DNA of 64,000 nucleotides from AWTP1-13 sp963797005 (GCA_963797005.1 CAWCOF010000009.1:434001-498000), one strand, 5' to 3'; positions 37,583 to 46,364 are shown, counted from the first letter of the stretch. The notes: generated by a model not told the origin, from the letters alone. Made by a program: numbers and translations.

Positions 37583-37996
37583 TCAATGACCGCTCGGGCG
37601 AGTTTCTCGCCAAGTTTCGGCGGTAGTGAGATTGACTTCCTCACATAACATGGAAAATTCGTTGTCGCTTCCCGGATGACTGGCGAAAGGCGGCGGCACT
37701 TGCTGCAGCAGGGGCGTGATGTCGAACAACATTCCATCTGGACCGCGCACGACGCAGTGCTTTTGAAGCAGGAACCCAGACGCAACGAGCCAGCCGCTTA
37801 CTGCATTGCAGTCCGGATGTTCCGCCACCCAAGAGGCGACATTTTCCCGGCACTTATGCTGTAACGGCCTTCCGTCTCTAAAACTGACATCGCGAAATGG
37901 AACGGGCGCAGCCGCTTCGGCGGCAATGCGAAGTCGCTCCAGCACTTTCTGGACCAACATTTCAGGCGAACCTATACAGGTGCTGGGCCTTTTCAT
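37583..37996 (-). CDS. Small cytoplasmic protein of unknown function
   Basis: 137 residues from ATG 37996, which overlaps the stop of the upstream small membrane-protein gene (ATGA). It contains CRENVASWVAEHPDCNAVSGWLVASGFLLQKHCVVRGPDGMLFDITP and FASHPGSDNEFSMLCEE; I recall similar uncharacterised proteins with a CxxNV...WL...H...D pattern. The codon usage is less G/C-biased than in glnE and the kinase around it. The last residues overlap a second frame (GTG 37644) that could encode a short protein with SLPPKLGEKLARAVIERED; I do not annotate that one. Confidence 0.6.
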   Translation of the reverse strand: MKRPSTCIGSPEMLVQKVLERLRIAAEAAAPVPFRDVSFRDGRPLQHKCRENVASWVAEHPDCNAVSGWLVASGFLLQKHCVVRGPDGMLFDITPLLQQVPPPFASHPGSDNEFSMLCEEVNLTTAETWRETRPSGH

Positions 37997-38139
37997 CTCG
38001 TCCCGCCGAGCGCACCCCACACAAGGGCAACGACGACAAAGAGGCACACAAGGCCCGCCTTTGAGAAGAGTGCACGGAGGGCAAGTTCGATGCCCAGTGC
38101 GCGCAGTTCATTGCCCATGGCCTTTCGATACCTTGTCAT
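37993..38139 (-). CDS. Very small membrane protein
   Basis: 48 residues from ATG 38139 after a GGGGG stretch. One hydrophobic helix (FSKAGLVCLFVVVALVWGALG) lies at the C-terminal end, after a charged N-terminus. It is translationally coupled to the downstream 137-residue gene by a 4-bp overlap. The pair sits in an insertion between the histidine kinase and glnE genes. No family is recognised. Between 38140 and 38416 I see no gene, only scattered low-complexity and repeat sequence. Confidence 0.5.
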   Translation of the reverse strand: MTRYRKAMGNELRALGIELALRALFSKAGLVCLFVVVALVWGALGGTR

Positions 38140-38416
38140 GGCGTCCCCCTGATGCTCCGTGCCGAGCATTGTAGGTGATTCGCGAAAACTATTGGGAAGG
38201 CCGCTCACCTCAAGGCCCGCGTGGTTCGACAAGCGGTTCGTGAGCCTTGCCTTCGAGGGCGATCCGGTGGGGCTGCTGCCCGGCTCGCGCGATGGCGCGT
38301 TCGAGGTCTGGTACTGCCGCTGGCGTGTCGGCAGCATCGACCTCGCAGCCCAAAGCAACTAGATCGACCCGCCCACCATGTCTCCGTACACCTGTCCACC
38401 ATGTCCTTGTGCTACA

Positions 38417-39943
38417 CTACACAACAAGGTCCCCACGGGGTGATGGACGCGTCGGGTTTGCGCTTCGCTCGACCCAACCTACGGTGCCTCGGCCCCGCGC
38501 CTCAAGAGGGGGCGGACATTCCGTGCCGCGACGGAGGCATGCGGCCCGCCCGCCGGCAGGCTCGAGCACCGCTTTCAGGCCCGGCGCGTTGTCCTCGAGC
38601 CGGACCGTGCCGCCGTGCAGCCGCGCCACCGCCGCGACGAGGCTCAGCCCAAGTCCGCTGCCGGGCCGCGAGCGGCTCTTCTCCAGCCGCACGAAGCGCT
38701 GCAGCGCGCGCTCGCGATCCTGCGCCGCCACGCCGGGACCCCGGTCGGCGACGGCGATCTCGACCATGTTGCCGGCGGGCGCCGCCGAAATGGTGAGGGG
38801 CTGGAGCGCGGTGCCGTCCCCCGGCGGCGCCTCGGTAGCCGCATACTTGATGGCGTTGTCCACCAGGTTGGCGACGGCCTGGCCGACCAGCTCGCGATTG
38901 GCGACGATGCTGAGCCCCTTGGCCGTGGCGATCTCGAGCCGCAACCCTGCCTCCTCCGCCACCGGCTCGTAGAGCTCGGCGACATCGGCGATGATCGCCG
39001 CCGGGTCGACGGGCGCCATGCTCTCGGCCACCGCGCCGCCTTCGAGCCGGGCAATCAGCAGCAGCGAGTTGAACGTCTTGATCAGCTCGTCCGCCTCCTC
39101 GATGGTCTTGACCAGCCCTTCGCGGTAGCCGGCCGCGCCGTCGGGATTGCGCAGGGCCGCCTCGGCGCGATTGCGCATCCGGTTGAGCGGCGTCTTGAGG
39201 TCGTGGGCGATGTTGTCGGAGACCTCGCGCAGGGCGCCCATCAGCTCCTCGATGCGCGTCAGCATGGCGTTGAGGCTCTGCGACAGCCGGTCGAGCTCGT
39301 CGCCGGAGCCGTCGAGCGGAATACGCTTGGAAAGGTCGCCCGCCATGATGGTGCGGGAGGTCTCCGTGACGGTCTCGATGCGCCGCAGCACGCTGCGGCT
39401 CACCAGCAGGCCGGCGCCGACGCCGAGCACCGACATGAGCCCAACGCTCCACAGCGCCACCTGCCACATGGTGTCGGCGAACCGGCGCTGGTCCTCGATG
39501 TCGCGGCCGACCACCAGGATCAGCCCGCCGGGCACGGCAAAGGAGACGCCGACGGCCAGCCGCTCGATGTGGGCGGCGGCCTCCGACGTGCGCATGTAGC
39601 GAAAGACGCCGCCGCGGCCGCCGCCCAGCTCCGGCGGCACGTGGCTCAGGTTGCCGGCGATCTTGCGGTCGCCCGCCTCGCTGAGCAGGTAGAGGCCGGA
39701 GCCGGGCTCGTCCGCACGCTCGGCAACGATGTCGCGCAGCCGCGCCGGTCCCCCGACCTGGAACTGCTCGCGCAGGCCCTGCACCTCCGCGTTCAGCGTC
39801 TCCACCACCTTGGTGGTCAGGAGCTCGTTGGCGCGCCAGGTGATGAAGCCCACGATCAGCGCCGCGGCGAGGACGAACACGCCGATATAGGCCATCGTCA
39901 GGCGGAAGGGCGACGACCCTAAGAGCCTAGTCAGCGGCGTCAC
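38417..39943 (-). CDS. HAMP-domain sensor histidine kinase
   Basis: 508 residues. Two transmembrane helices (about 15-35 and 165-190) flank a periplasmic sensor region. They are followed by HAMP, HisKA with NIAHDLKTPLNRMRNRAEAAL, and HATPase boxes NLVDNAIKYA, DRGPGV and GSGLGLSLV. The start overlaps the response-regulator stop by 17 bp, as expected for a coupled pair, and degP lies upstream. The natural end should come just after LKAVLEPAGG. The last 35 or so residues (ending GTVGWVERSANPTRPSP, then GDLVV) are translated from a repeat at 38448-38482, so the true stop may have been lost. Confidence 0.9.
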   Translation of the reverse strand: MTPLTRLLGSSPFRLTMAYIGVFVLAAALIVGFITWRANELLTTKVVETLNAEVQGLREQFQVGGPARLRDIVAERADEPGSGLYLLSEAGDRKIAGNLSHVPPELGGGRGGVFRYMRTSEAAAHIERLAVGVSFAVPGGLILVVGRDIEDQRRFADTMWQVALWSVGLMSVLGVGAGLLVSRSVLRRIETVTETSRTIMAGDLSKRIPLDGSGDELDRLSQSLNAMLTRIEELMGALREVSDNIAHDLKTPLNRMRNRAEAALRNPDGAAGYREGLVKTIEEADELIKTFNSLLLIARLEGGAVAESMAPVDPAAIIADVAELYEPVAEEAGLRLEIATAKGLSIVANRELVGQAVANLVDNAIKYAATEAPPGDGTALQPLTISAAPAGNMVEIAVADRGPGVAAQDRERALQRFVRLEKSRSRPGSGLGLSLVAAVARLHGGTVRLEDNAPGLKAVLEPAGGRAACLRRGTECPPPLEARGRGTVGWVERSANPTRPSPRGDLVV

Positions 39944-40607
39944 GGATCATGTACCCGGCCCCGCGCACGGTTTGCAGCAGCTGCTTGGCGAAGCCCTTGT
40001 CGATCTTGCCCCTGAGGCGCGAGATGTGCACGTCGATGACGTTGGTCTGCGGATCGAAGTGATAGTCCCACACGTTCTCGAGCAGCATGGTGCGGGTGAC
40101 CACCTGGCCGGCATGCTTCATCAGGTATTCGAGCAGCCGGAACTCGCGCGGCTGCAGCTGGATCTGCTCGCCGGCCCGCGTGACCTTGTGCGACAGCCGG
40201 TCGAGCATCAGGTCGGCCACCGTGTAGCGGGTCGACCGCTCCTCGGGAACCGGGCGGCGCGCCAGCGCCTCGATCCGCGCCAGCAGCTCGGTGTAGGCGT
40301 AGGGCTTGGTGAGATAGTCGTCGCCGCCCGCGCGCAGGCCTTTGACGCGGTCGTCCACCTCGCCGAGGGCGGAAAGAATGAGCACGGGCGTGCGGGCACC
40401 TTCCGCCCGCAGGGTCTGGACGACGGACACCCCGTCGCGGCGCGGCAGCATGCGGTCGACGATCAAGACGTCGTAGCCGCCTTCGCGCGCCATGCCGAGG
40501 CCGGCCTCCCCGTCCTCGGCGATGTCGGCGGCGTGCCCGCTTTCCCGCAGCGACCTTTGCAGGAACTGGGCCGTCTCCCGGTCGTCTTCGATCACGAGCA
40601 CGCGCAT
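39927..40607 (-). CDS. OmpR/PhoB-family response regulator
   Basis: 226 residues from ATG 40607. The receiver domain has the acidic pocket IEDDRE and phospho-acceptor Asp51 in LIVDRMLP, Thr/Ser and Lys (YLTKPYAYTEL). The C-terminal winged helix ends in NVIDVHISRLRGKIDKGF and VRGAGYMI. It is the partner of the overlapping histidine kinase and probably controls degP or envelope genes upstream. I rejected a longer start at 40832 because it would run through the inverted repeat at 40644-40720. Confidence 0.93.
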   Translation of the reverse strand: MRVLVIEDDRETAQFLQRSLRESGHAADIAEDGEAGLGMAREGGYDVLIVDRMLPRRDGVSVVQTLRAEGARTPVLILSALGEVDDRVKGLRAGGDDYLTKPYAYTELLARIEALARRPVPEERSTRYTVADLMLDRLSHKVTRAGEQIQLQPREFRLLEYLMKHAGQVVTRTMLLENVWDYHFDPQTNVIDVHISRLRGKIDKGFAKQLLQTVRGAGYMIRDAAD

Positions 40608-40643
40608 TGGGGGCACCACTGCCGTCTGCTGTTGGCCGATCAC

Positions 40644-40720
40644 TAGTGTGGTGTCTCGCAAATGCCTTCCCCCTCCACGGCTAGGTTCTACAAGGCATTT
40701 GCGAGACGTAAACCACACTA
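40644..40720. repeat. Large imperfect inverted repeat (MITE-like) before the response-regulator gene
   Basis: Left arm TAGTGTGGT (40644-40652) plus GTCTCGCAAATGCCTT (40653-40668); right arm AAGGCATTTGCGAGAC (40692-40707), a 4-nt bulge, and ACCACACTA (40712-40720). Twenty-five base pairs are matched around a 23-nt loop. It lies 36 bp upstream of the ATG at 40607, so it could be read into the leader of the operon, act as a terminator for degP, or be a non-autonomous mobile element. Confidence 0.75.
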
Positions 40721-40847
40721 AAATCGCAAGTTTCCTAGTGTCCTGTCTCCCGGCCCATCGGACAGGCTCCCGAGCAAACGCGAAGCGAGGCGATCTGTCC
40801 AGCTCGGGACGAGACCGCCTCGCTGCGAGCACCCAGGAGAGAAGTGC

Positions 40848-42371
40848 TCAGCCCTTTTTCTTCAGCTGCACCGCGACGAAGCGGGTCTGATCACCGGACT
40901 TGACGCGCAGCAGGACGGCCTTGCGCCCGAGCTTGTTGGCTTCCTTCACGCCGGCGGCGACGTCGGCCGGGTTCTTCACGCTCGACCCGCCGATCTCGAG
41001 GATCACGTCGCCCGACTTGAGGCCCTTCTGGGCGGCGTCGGAGGCGCCCTCCACTTGCGTGATGGTGACGCTGTCCTTGTCCTCGCCGGTGCCGGGCGCA
41101 ACGCTCAGGCCAAGCTGATCCATCTCGGTCGCCTGCGGCTCCGTCGAGGATCCGCTTTCCACTTTGGCGAGCTCGGTGCCGGAGGGGAACTTGCCGAGCT
41201 TGACGCCGATGGACTGCTCCTGCTGGCCGCGCAGGACGCGCACGTCGATCTTGGTGTTGGGAGAGTAGCCGGCGATCTGGCGCGCGAGGTCGCGACTGTC
41301 GGCGACCTTGTTGCCGTTGACCGCCAGGATGGCGTCGCCGTTCTTGAGGCCGGCCGAGGATGCGGGCCCGCCCGCGGTCACCTCGTTGACGAGCGCGCCC
41401 TTGGCCTCCTTGAGGCCGAGGCTCGCCGCCGTATCCTCATCGATGTTCTGGATCTTGACGCCCAGCCAGCCGCGGGTGACCGAGCCCGAGCTCTTGAGCT
41501 GCTCGACGACCTCCTTGACGGTCTTGGCCGGGATGGCGAACGCGATGCCGACGTTGCCGCCCGAGGGGCTGTAGATGGCCGTGTTGACGCCCACCACCTC
41601 GCCGTCGAGGTTGAAGGTCGGGCCGCCCGAGTTGCCGCGGTTAACGGCGGCGTCGATCTGCATGTAGTCGTAGGGGCCCGAGCCGATGTCGCGGCCCTGC
41701 GCGGAGACGATGCCGGCCGTGACGGTGCCGCCCAGACCGAACGGGTTGCCGACGGCGATCACCCAGTCGCCGACGCGGGGCGTCTTGTCGGAGAACTTCA
41801 CGAACGGGAACGTCTGCGACTTCTTGATCTTGAGAAGCGCGATATCCGTGCGGGGGTCGGTGCCGACCAGCTCCGCCTCGTACTTGTTGTCCTTGTCGAA
41901 GGAGACCTGGATCCTGGAGGCGTTGTCGATGACGTGGTTGTTGGTCACCACGTAGCCGTCGGAGGAAATGACGAAGCCCGAGCCCTGCGCCAGCGTCGGC
42001 CGCTGTCCGGGTGGGGGACCGCGGAATTCCTTGGGCAGGTTCTTGAAGAACTCGTTCAGCGGATGGTCATCGGGAAGGTTGGGAAAGAAGTCGCGCGGGT
42101 TCAGTCCCTTGGGGTTGCTCTTGCCTTGCGCGAGCTTCGGGCCCCCGCCATTGATGACGGAAATGGATACCACCGCCGGCTTCACGCGTTCGATCACGTC
42201 GGCGAAGGAAGGACCGACGGACTGGGCCGGTCTGAGCTGGGCCTGCACACTATGGGTCGGCAGGGCGATTGCAAGACCGCCGACCACGGCAACAGCGGCC
42301 GCCGCCGATACGATCGCCAGGCGCCGCTGCCTGCCAAACAGTCCGCAATGGTTGGAGACGGAGCGATCCAT
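40848..42371 (-). CDS. degP: Do-family periplasmic serine endopeptidase (DegP/HtrA)
   Basis: 507 residues with an N-terminal signal anchor (AIVSAAAAVAVVGGLAIALPTHSVQAQ). The catalytic triad is His in VVTNNHVIDN (near 146), Asp in GTDPRTDIALLKI and Ser in NRGNSGGPTFN (near 248). Two PDZ domains follow (about 290-385 and 410-500). It degrades or refolds damaged envelope proteins. It heads the cluster degP, response regulator, histidine kinase and (beyond an insertion) glnE. The 110-bp gap to the divergent protease gene at 42481 is A/T-rich and should carry both promoters. Confidence 0.95.
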   Translation of the reverse strand: MDRSVSNHCGLFGRQRRLAIVSAAAAVAVVGGLAIALPTHSVQAQLRPAQSVGPSFADVIERVKPAVVSISVINGGGPKLAQGKSNPKGLNPRDFFPNLPDDHPLNEFFKNLPKEFRGPPPGQRPTLAQGSGFVISSDGYVVTNNHVIDNASRIQVSFDKDNKYEAELVGTDPRTDIALLKIKKSQTFPFVKFSDKTPRVGDWVIAVGNPFGLGGTVTAGIVSAQGRDIGSGPYDYMQIDAAVNRGNSGGPTFNLDGEVVGVNTAIYSPSGGNVGIAFAIPAKTVKEVVEQLKSSGSVTRGWLGVKIQNIDEDTAASLGLKEAKGALVNEVTAGGPASSAGLKNGDAILAVNGNKVADSRDLARQIAGYSPNTKIDVRVLRGQQEQSIGVKLGKFPSGTELAKVESGSSTEPQATEMDQLGLSVAPGTGEDKDSVTITQVEGASDAAQKGLKSGDVILEIGGSSVKNPADVAAGVKEANKLGRKAVLLRVKSGDQTRFVAVQLKKKG

Positions 42372-42480
42372 GTGGTTGACCTCGAGAAAGATGGAATCAG
42401 ATATTGGCTTCGTCGTGGGTATAGGCCCCCTGCCCCTTACGATGCGATTTAAATCTTTGTAATGTCACCGCTTCGAGGCA

Positions 42481-43698
42481 ATGCGCCTGGGCGCGTCGCA
42501 TCAGGAGATGTTTCGGGGACCCATGCTGGGCGGGGGAGCGAGTTATGCGTCGCTTGGGCACATGCTGCGCCATGTGCTCGTTTTCGTTGTTTCTTTGTCG
42601 TGCCTCGGCGTGCTGGCTCCGGCCTCATCCGGGCAGCCGTTTACCCTGCGGCAAGGTTTCGTCCGCCCTCCCCTGCATCGAGTGGCCGTGTTCGGGACCG
42701 ACGAGCGCGGGCCCCTTCCGGCCAAATTGAAGAGCGTACAGGAGAAGATGGGCGTGCTCTTCAACCTGCGCGCGCGGACGGTCTGCACGGCGTTCTGCGT
42801 CGCTGAGGACACCATCGCAACTGCCGGCCATTGCCTCTACAGGACCGCCGGCGAGCGCCGCCCGCGCCTCTCCGATTTCTGGTTTGCCCGCAACTACGAC
42901 GCGGTTCGCGACTACGCCCGCATCGCCGGGCGCGGCTCCGCGCAGAATGTCGCCTCGGGCAGCATGCGGCTCAACGTGCGTCCACCGATCGATGCCTCCA
43001 GGGACTGGGCGCTGGTACGGCTGTCCCGCCCGGTGTGCTCCAAGGGCGTGCTGCCGGTGCGTGCGCGGCCGGCCGACGAGGTCATAGCGGCGGCGCGCGC
43101 CGGCCGCGTGTTCCAGATCTCCTACCATCGCGACTTCACGCCCTGGAAGCTCGCCTACTCGCAGCCTTGCTCGGTGGCCAGAAGCTTCGCGGCCGCCGAC
43201 TGGATCACCATCGCCCGGGACTTCGCCGAACCCGAGGCGTTGATCCTGCACACCTGCGACACCGGCGGCGCCTCATCGGGCTCGCCCCTGCTGATGGAGA
43301 CGCCGACCGGGCCGGAGGTGATCGGCATCAACGTCGGCACGTACGTGCAATCGAAGGTGCTGATGCAGGATGGCCGCGTGATGAAGCGGCTGAGGGCCGA
43401 CACCGTGGCCAACACGGGCGTGAGCGCGGTCGCCTTCGCCGGCAGGCTCGATCTCTTTCGGCATGCCGCCATCCTGAGCACGCGGACAGAGCTGCGCGCG
43501 CTGCAGCGGCTCCTGCACCGGCGGCATCTCTACACCGGCGCCATCGACGGGGCCTACGGCCGGCTGCTGCGCGCGGCCATCGAGGCCTACGAGAAGGTGG
43601 AAGGGCTCCCCGTCACCGGGCTCGCCACGCACGCGCTCCTGAAGCGGCTGGGCGGCCGTGCGGCGGAACAGGCCAGGCCCGTGCGCGTCAAATCGTGA
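42481..43698 (+). CDS. Trypsin-like serine protease with peptidoglycan-binding C-terminus
   Basis: 405 residues. A hydrophobic signal region (about residues 27-50, MLRHVLVFVVSLSCLGVLAPAS) precedes an S1-like domain: His near 117 in TAGHC, Asp near 175 in SRDWALVRL and Ser near 266 in ASSGSPLL. Residues 331-390 (LRALQRLLHRRHLYTGAIDGAYGRLLRAAIEAYEKVEGLPVTGLAT) form a PG_binding_1 domain. Some Cys pairs (TVCTAFC, HTC) suggest disulfides. Probably a periplasmic, wall-associated protease. It lies between ccmH and degP, pointing opposite to both. The stop lies in a tandem repeat (43685-43730). Confidence 0.85.
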   Translation: MRLGASHQEMFRGPMLGGGASYASLGHMLRHVLVFVVSLSCLGVLAPASSGQPFTLRQGFVRPPLHRVAVFGTDERGPLPAKLKSVQEKMGVLFNLRARTVCTAFCVAEDTIATAGHCLYRTAGERRPRLSDFWFARNYDAVRDYARIAGRGSAQNVASGSMRLNVRPPIDASRDWALVRLSRPVCSKGVLPVRARPADEVIAAARAGRVFQISYHRDFTPWKLAYSQPCSVARSFAAADWITIARDFAEPEALILHTCDTGGASSGSPLLMETPTGPEVIGINVGTYVQSKVLMQDGRVMKRLRADTVANTGVSAVAFAGRLDLFRHAAILSTRTELRALQRLLHRRHLYTGAIDGAYGRLLRAAIEAYEKVEGLPVTGLATHALLKRLGGRAAEQARPVRVKS

Positions 43699-43730
43699 GC
43701 GCGTCAAATCGTGAGACGTCAAATCGTGAG
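43685..43730. repeat. Short tandem repeat at the protease stop codon
   Basis: Three near-identical copies of GCGTCAAATCGTGAG (43685-43699, 43701-43715, and ACGTCAAATCGTGAG 43716-43730). The first contains the TGA of the protease gene (43696-43698). Unit spacing is 15-16 bp. Confidence 0.85.
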
Positions 43731-43744
43731 ACGGGGGACCCCGA

Positions 43745-44182
43745 TCAGCGATCCTTGGGCGCCAGCAGCTCATCGAGCCGCTCCTGCTCGGCCGAGGTGA
43801 GCGGCGTGGTCTCCGCCGCAGCAGCCCTCGAGGCGCCCTGCGACCTGCCGCGCCGGATGAGGACGACCACCACGCCCAGCAACAGCAACGGCGGCGCCAG
43901 CCAGAGCAGCAACGTGTGCAGGACGAAGCGCGGGCGCAGCAGCACGAACTCGCCGTAGCGCTTCTCGACGAACGCCAGCACCTCATCGTCGCTGTCGCCG
44001 GCGGAAAGGCGCTCGCGCACGAGAATGCGCAGGTCCCGCGCCAACTCGGCATTGGAGTCGTCGATCGACTGGTTCTGGCAAACGAGGCACCTGAGCTCCT
44101 GGGAGATGTGGCGCGCCCGCGCCTCCAGCGCGTGGTCCTTCAGGATCTCGTCGGGCAGCACGGCCCATGCAGGCGCTGTCAA
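43745..44182 (-). CDS. ccmH: Cytochrome c maturation protein CcmH (CcmH/CycL, thiol oxidoreductase)
   Basis: The mature core includes AVLPDEILKDHALEARARHISQELRCLVCQNQSIDDSNAELARDLR with the CxxC pair Cys32/Cys35, which reduces apocytochrome c thiols before haem attachment. One C-terminal membrane helix (LLLWLAPPLLLLGVVVVLI) follows. From TTG 44182 there are 145 residues. The signal peptide is cut short; upstream codons (LLLIIFIA) continue in frame but offer no good start, so the true N-terminus may be a few codons upstream or affected by an indel. Last gene of the ccm operon. Confidence 0.92.
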   Translation of the reverse strand: MTAPAWAVLPDEILKDHALEARARHISQELRCLVCQNQSIDDSNAELARDLRILVRERLSAGDSDDEVLAFVEKRYGEFVLLRPRFVLHTLLLWLAPPLLLLGVVVVLIRRGRSQGASRAAAAETTPLTSAEQERLDELLAPKDR

Positions 44183-44231
44183 GGCGATGAATATGATCAG
44201 CAGGAGTGTCGGCGACCTTCCGCGCGCCAGC

Positions 44232-44361
44232 TGTCATCCCGGCCAAGCGCCCCGGCTCGGAGGCCGGGGCAAGCTGCGCGCGCGAGCCGGGACCCAGGGG
44301 CCACGAATGCCCCGCGGCCCTGGGTCCCGGATATTTCGCTTCGCGAAATTCCGGGATGACA
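44232..44361. repeat. Mosaic palindromic repeat with TGTCATCCCGG ends
   Basis: Terminal inverted repeats TGTCATCCCGG (44232-44242) and CCGGGATGACA (44351-44361). Nested hairpins: the CCCCGGC/GCCGGGG pair, GGGACCCAGGGG...CCCTGGGTCCC, and ATTTCGC-3 nt-GCGAAAT. A known REP-type element class. It separates ccmF from ccmH within the operon. Confidence 0.8.
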
Positions 44362-44387
44362 ACGCGTGCCCGAGCGACATCCATGCC

Positions 44388-46364
44388 TCACTCCGCGGGG
44401 GAGGGGAGGGCGCCGCGCGCGCGGCGGGGGGCGCCGATGCGCAGGCGCCGGTCGCTCAAGCTGAGCGCGCCGCCGATGGCCATGACCACCGCGCCGAGCC
44501 AGATCAGCCGCACCAGCGGATTGAAGTAGAGCCGCACGACCCAGCCGCCGTCCTTGAGCTGATCGCCCAGCACCACATAGAGGTCGCCCAGTGGAGAAAC
44601 ATGGATGGCGGCCTCGGTCGTCGATTGGCGCGGCGCATCGTAGAGGCGCTTGGCCGGCGACATCTCCGTGACCGGGGCGCCGCCGCGCGTGACGGCAAAG
44701 AGGCCCACCTGCTCGCGGTAGTTGGGTCCCTGCCGCGGCGCGACGCCACGAAAGGCAAGCTCGTAGCCGGCGATCCCGGTGCGCTCCCCAGGCTTCATCG
44801 TGGTCACGCTCTCGCTCTGCCAGGCCGTGGTGGCGACGATGCCGATCACGACGAGGCCCATGCCGGCATGCGCCAGCGTCGTGCCATGGGCAGCCCGCGG
44901 CAGCGACCGGGCGCGGCGCAGCGTTTCCTCCGGCCTCGCGCCGAGCAGCTTCACGCGGGTTGCCCACTCCGACAGCGCGCCGGCAATCACCCACACGCCG
45001 AGCGCGATGCCGAACGGGGCCAGCCATGGCCCGCGCCAAGCCACCGCGTAAACGGCTACGAGCGCAATGAGGGCGAGGCCTGCTGCCGCGACCAGGCGCT
45101 GGCTCGCGCCGGCCAGGTCGCCCCGCTTCCAGGCGAGATAGGGCCCGAACGGGATGGCGAGCAGCAGCGGCACCATCAGCGGCACGAAGGTCAGATTGAA
45201 ATAGGGCGGGCCGACCGAGATCTTGGCGCCGGTGAGCGACTCCAGCGCCAGCGGATAGAGCGTGCCGATGAACACGGTGGCGCAGGCGGTGGTCAGCAGG
45301 ATGTTGTTGAGCACCAGCGCGCCCTCGCGGCTGATCGGTGCGAACAGTCCGCCCGGCTGCAGCCGCGGCGCCCGCCGGGCATAGAGCGCGAGCGCGCCGC
45401 CGATCAGCAGCACCAGGATGGCGAGGATGAACACGCCGCGGCGCGGATCGACGGCGAAGGCGTGCACCGATGTGAGAACGCCCGAGCGCACCAGGAAGGT
45501 GCCGATCAGCGAGAGCGAGAACGCCAGGATGGCGAGCAGGATGGTCCAAACCTTCAGCGCCTCGCGCTTCTCCATGACGAGGGCGGAGTGCAGCAGCGCG
45601 GTGGCGGCAAGCCACGGCATGAAGGAGGCGTTCTCGACCGGGTCCCAGAACCACCAGCCGCCCCAGCCCAGCTCGTAGTAGGCCCACCACGAGCCCATGG
45701 CGATGCCGAGCGTCAGGCAAATCCACGCGGCCAGCGTCCACGGCCTGACCCAGCGCGCCCAGGCGGCATCCGTGCGCCCCTCGATCAGCGCGGCGATGGC
45801 GAAGGAGAAGGCCGTCGAGAGGCCGACGTAGCCCGCGTAGAGGAACGGCGGATGGAAGGCGAGCGCGGGGTCCTGCAGGATCGGGTTGAGGCCGCGGCCC
45901 TCCGCTTGCAGCGGAATGCGCGTGAACGGATTGGAGGCCAGCACGATGAACAGCAGGAACGCGACGGCGATGCCGGCTTGAACCGCGAGCACGTTGGCGC
46001 GCAGCGAGCGCGGCAGGTTGGTGCCGAACAGCGCGACCGCGCCGCCGAACAGCGCGAGGATCAGCACCCACAGGAGCATCGAGCCCTCGTGGTTCCCCCA
46101 CACGCCGGAGATCTTGTAGATGAGCGGCTTGGCCGAGTGCGAGTTCGCCCACACGGTCTCGACCGAGAAGTCGGACGTGACGTAGGCGTGGGCGAGCGCG
46201 GCAAAGGCAAGCACGAGCAGCGCGAGCTGGGCAAAGGCGGCGGGCTCAGCGACGGCCATCAGCCGATCATCACCGGCGCGCGCCCCCCAGATCGGCAGCG
46301 CCGTTTGCACCACCGCCACCGCCAGCGCCAGCACCAGCGCGAAATGTCCAAGCTCGATGATCAT
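44388..46364 (-). CDS. ccmF: Haem lyase subunit CcmF (CycK)
   Basis: 658 residues from ATG 46364, a polytopic membrane protein. The tryptophan-rich haem-handling motif ELGWGGWWFWDPVENASFMPW is present, as are LLWVLILALFGG and IGTFLVRSGVLTSVHAFA. CcmF with CcmH transfers haem from holo-CcmE to apocytochrome c in the periplasm. The internal frame is uninterrupted. It follows ccmE, separated by family A repeat copy 3. Confidence 0.96.
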   Translation of the reverse strand: MIIELGHFALVLALAVAVVQTALPIWGARAGDDRLMAVAEPAAFAQLALLVLAFAALAHAYVTSDFSVETVWANSHSAKPLIYKISGVWGNHEGSMLLWVLILALFGGAVALFGTNLPRSLRANVLAVQAGIAVAFLLFIVLASNPFTRIPLQAEGRGLNPILQDPALAFHPPFLYAGYVGLSTAFSFAIAALIEGRTDAAWARWVRPWTLAAWICLTLGIAMGSWWAYYELGWGGWWFWDPVENASFMPWLAATALLHSALVMEKREALKVWTILLAILAFSLSLIGTFLVRSGVLTSVHAFAVDPRRGVFILAILVLLIGGALALYARRAPRLQPGGLFAPISREGALVLNNILLTTACATVFIGTLYPLALESLTGAKISVGPPYFNLTFVPLMVPLLLAIPFGPYLAWKRGDLAGASQRLVAAAGLALIALVAVYAVAWRGPWLAPFGIALGVWVIAGALSEWATRVKLLGARPEETLRRARSLPRAAHGTTLAHAGMGLVVIGIVATTAWQSESVTTMKPGERTGIAGYELAFRGVAPRQGPNYREQVGLFAVTRGGAPVTEMSPAKRLYDAPRQSTTEAAIHVSPLGDLYVVLGDQLKDGGWVVRLYFNPLVRLIWLGAVVMAIGGALSLSDRRLRIGAPRRARGALPSPAE

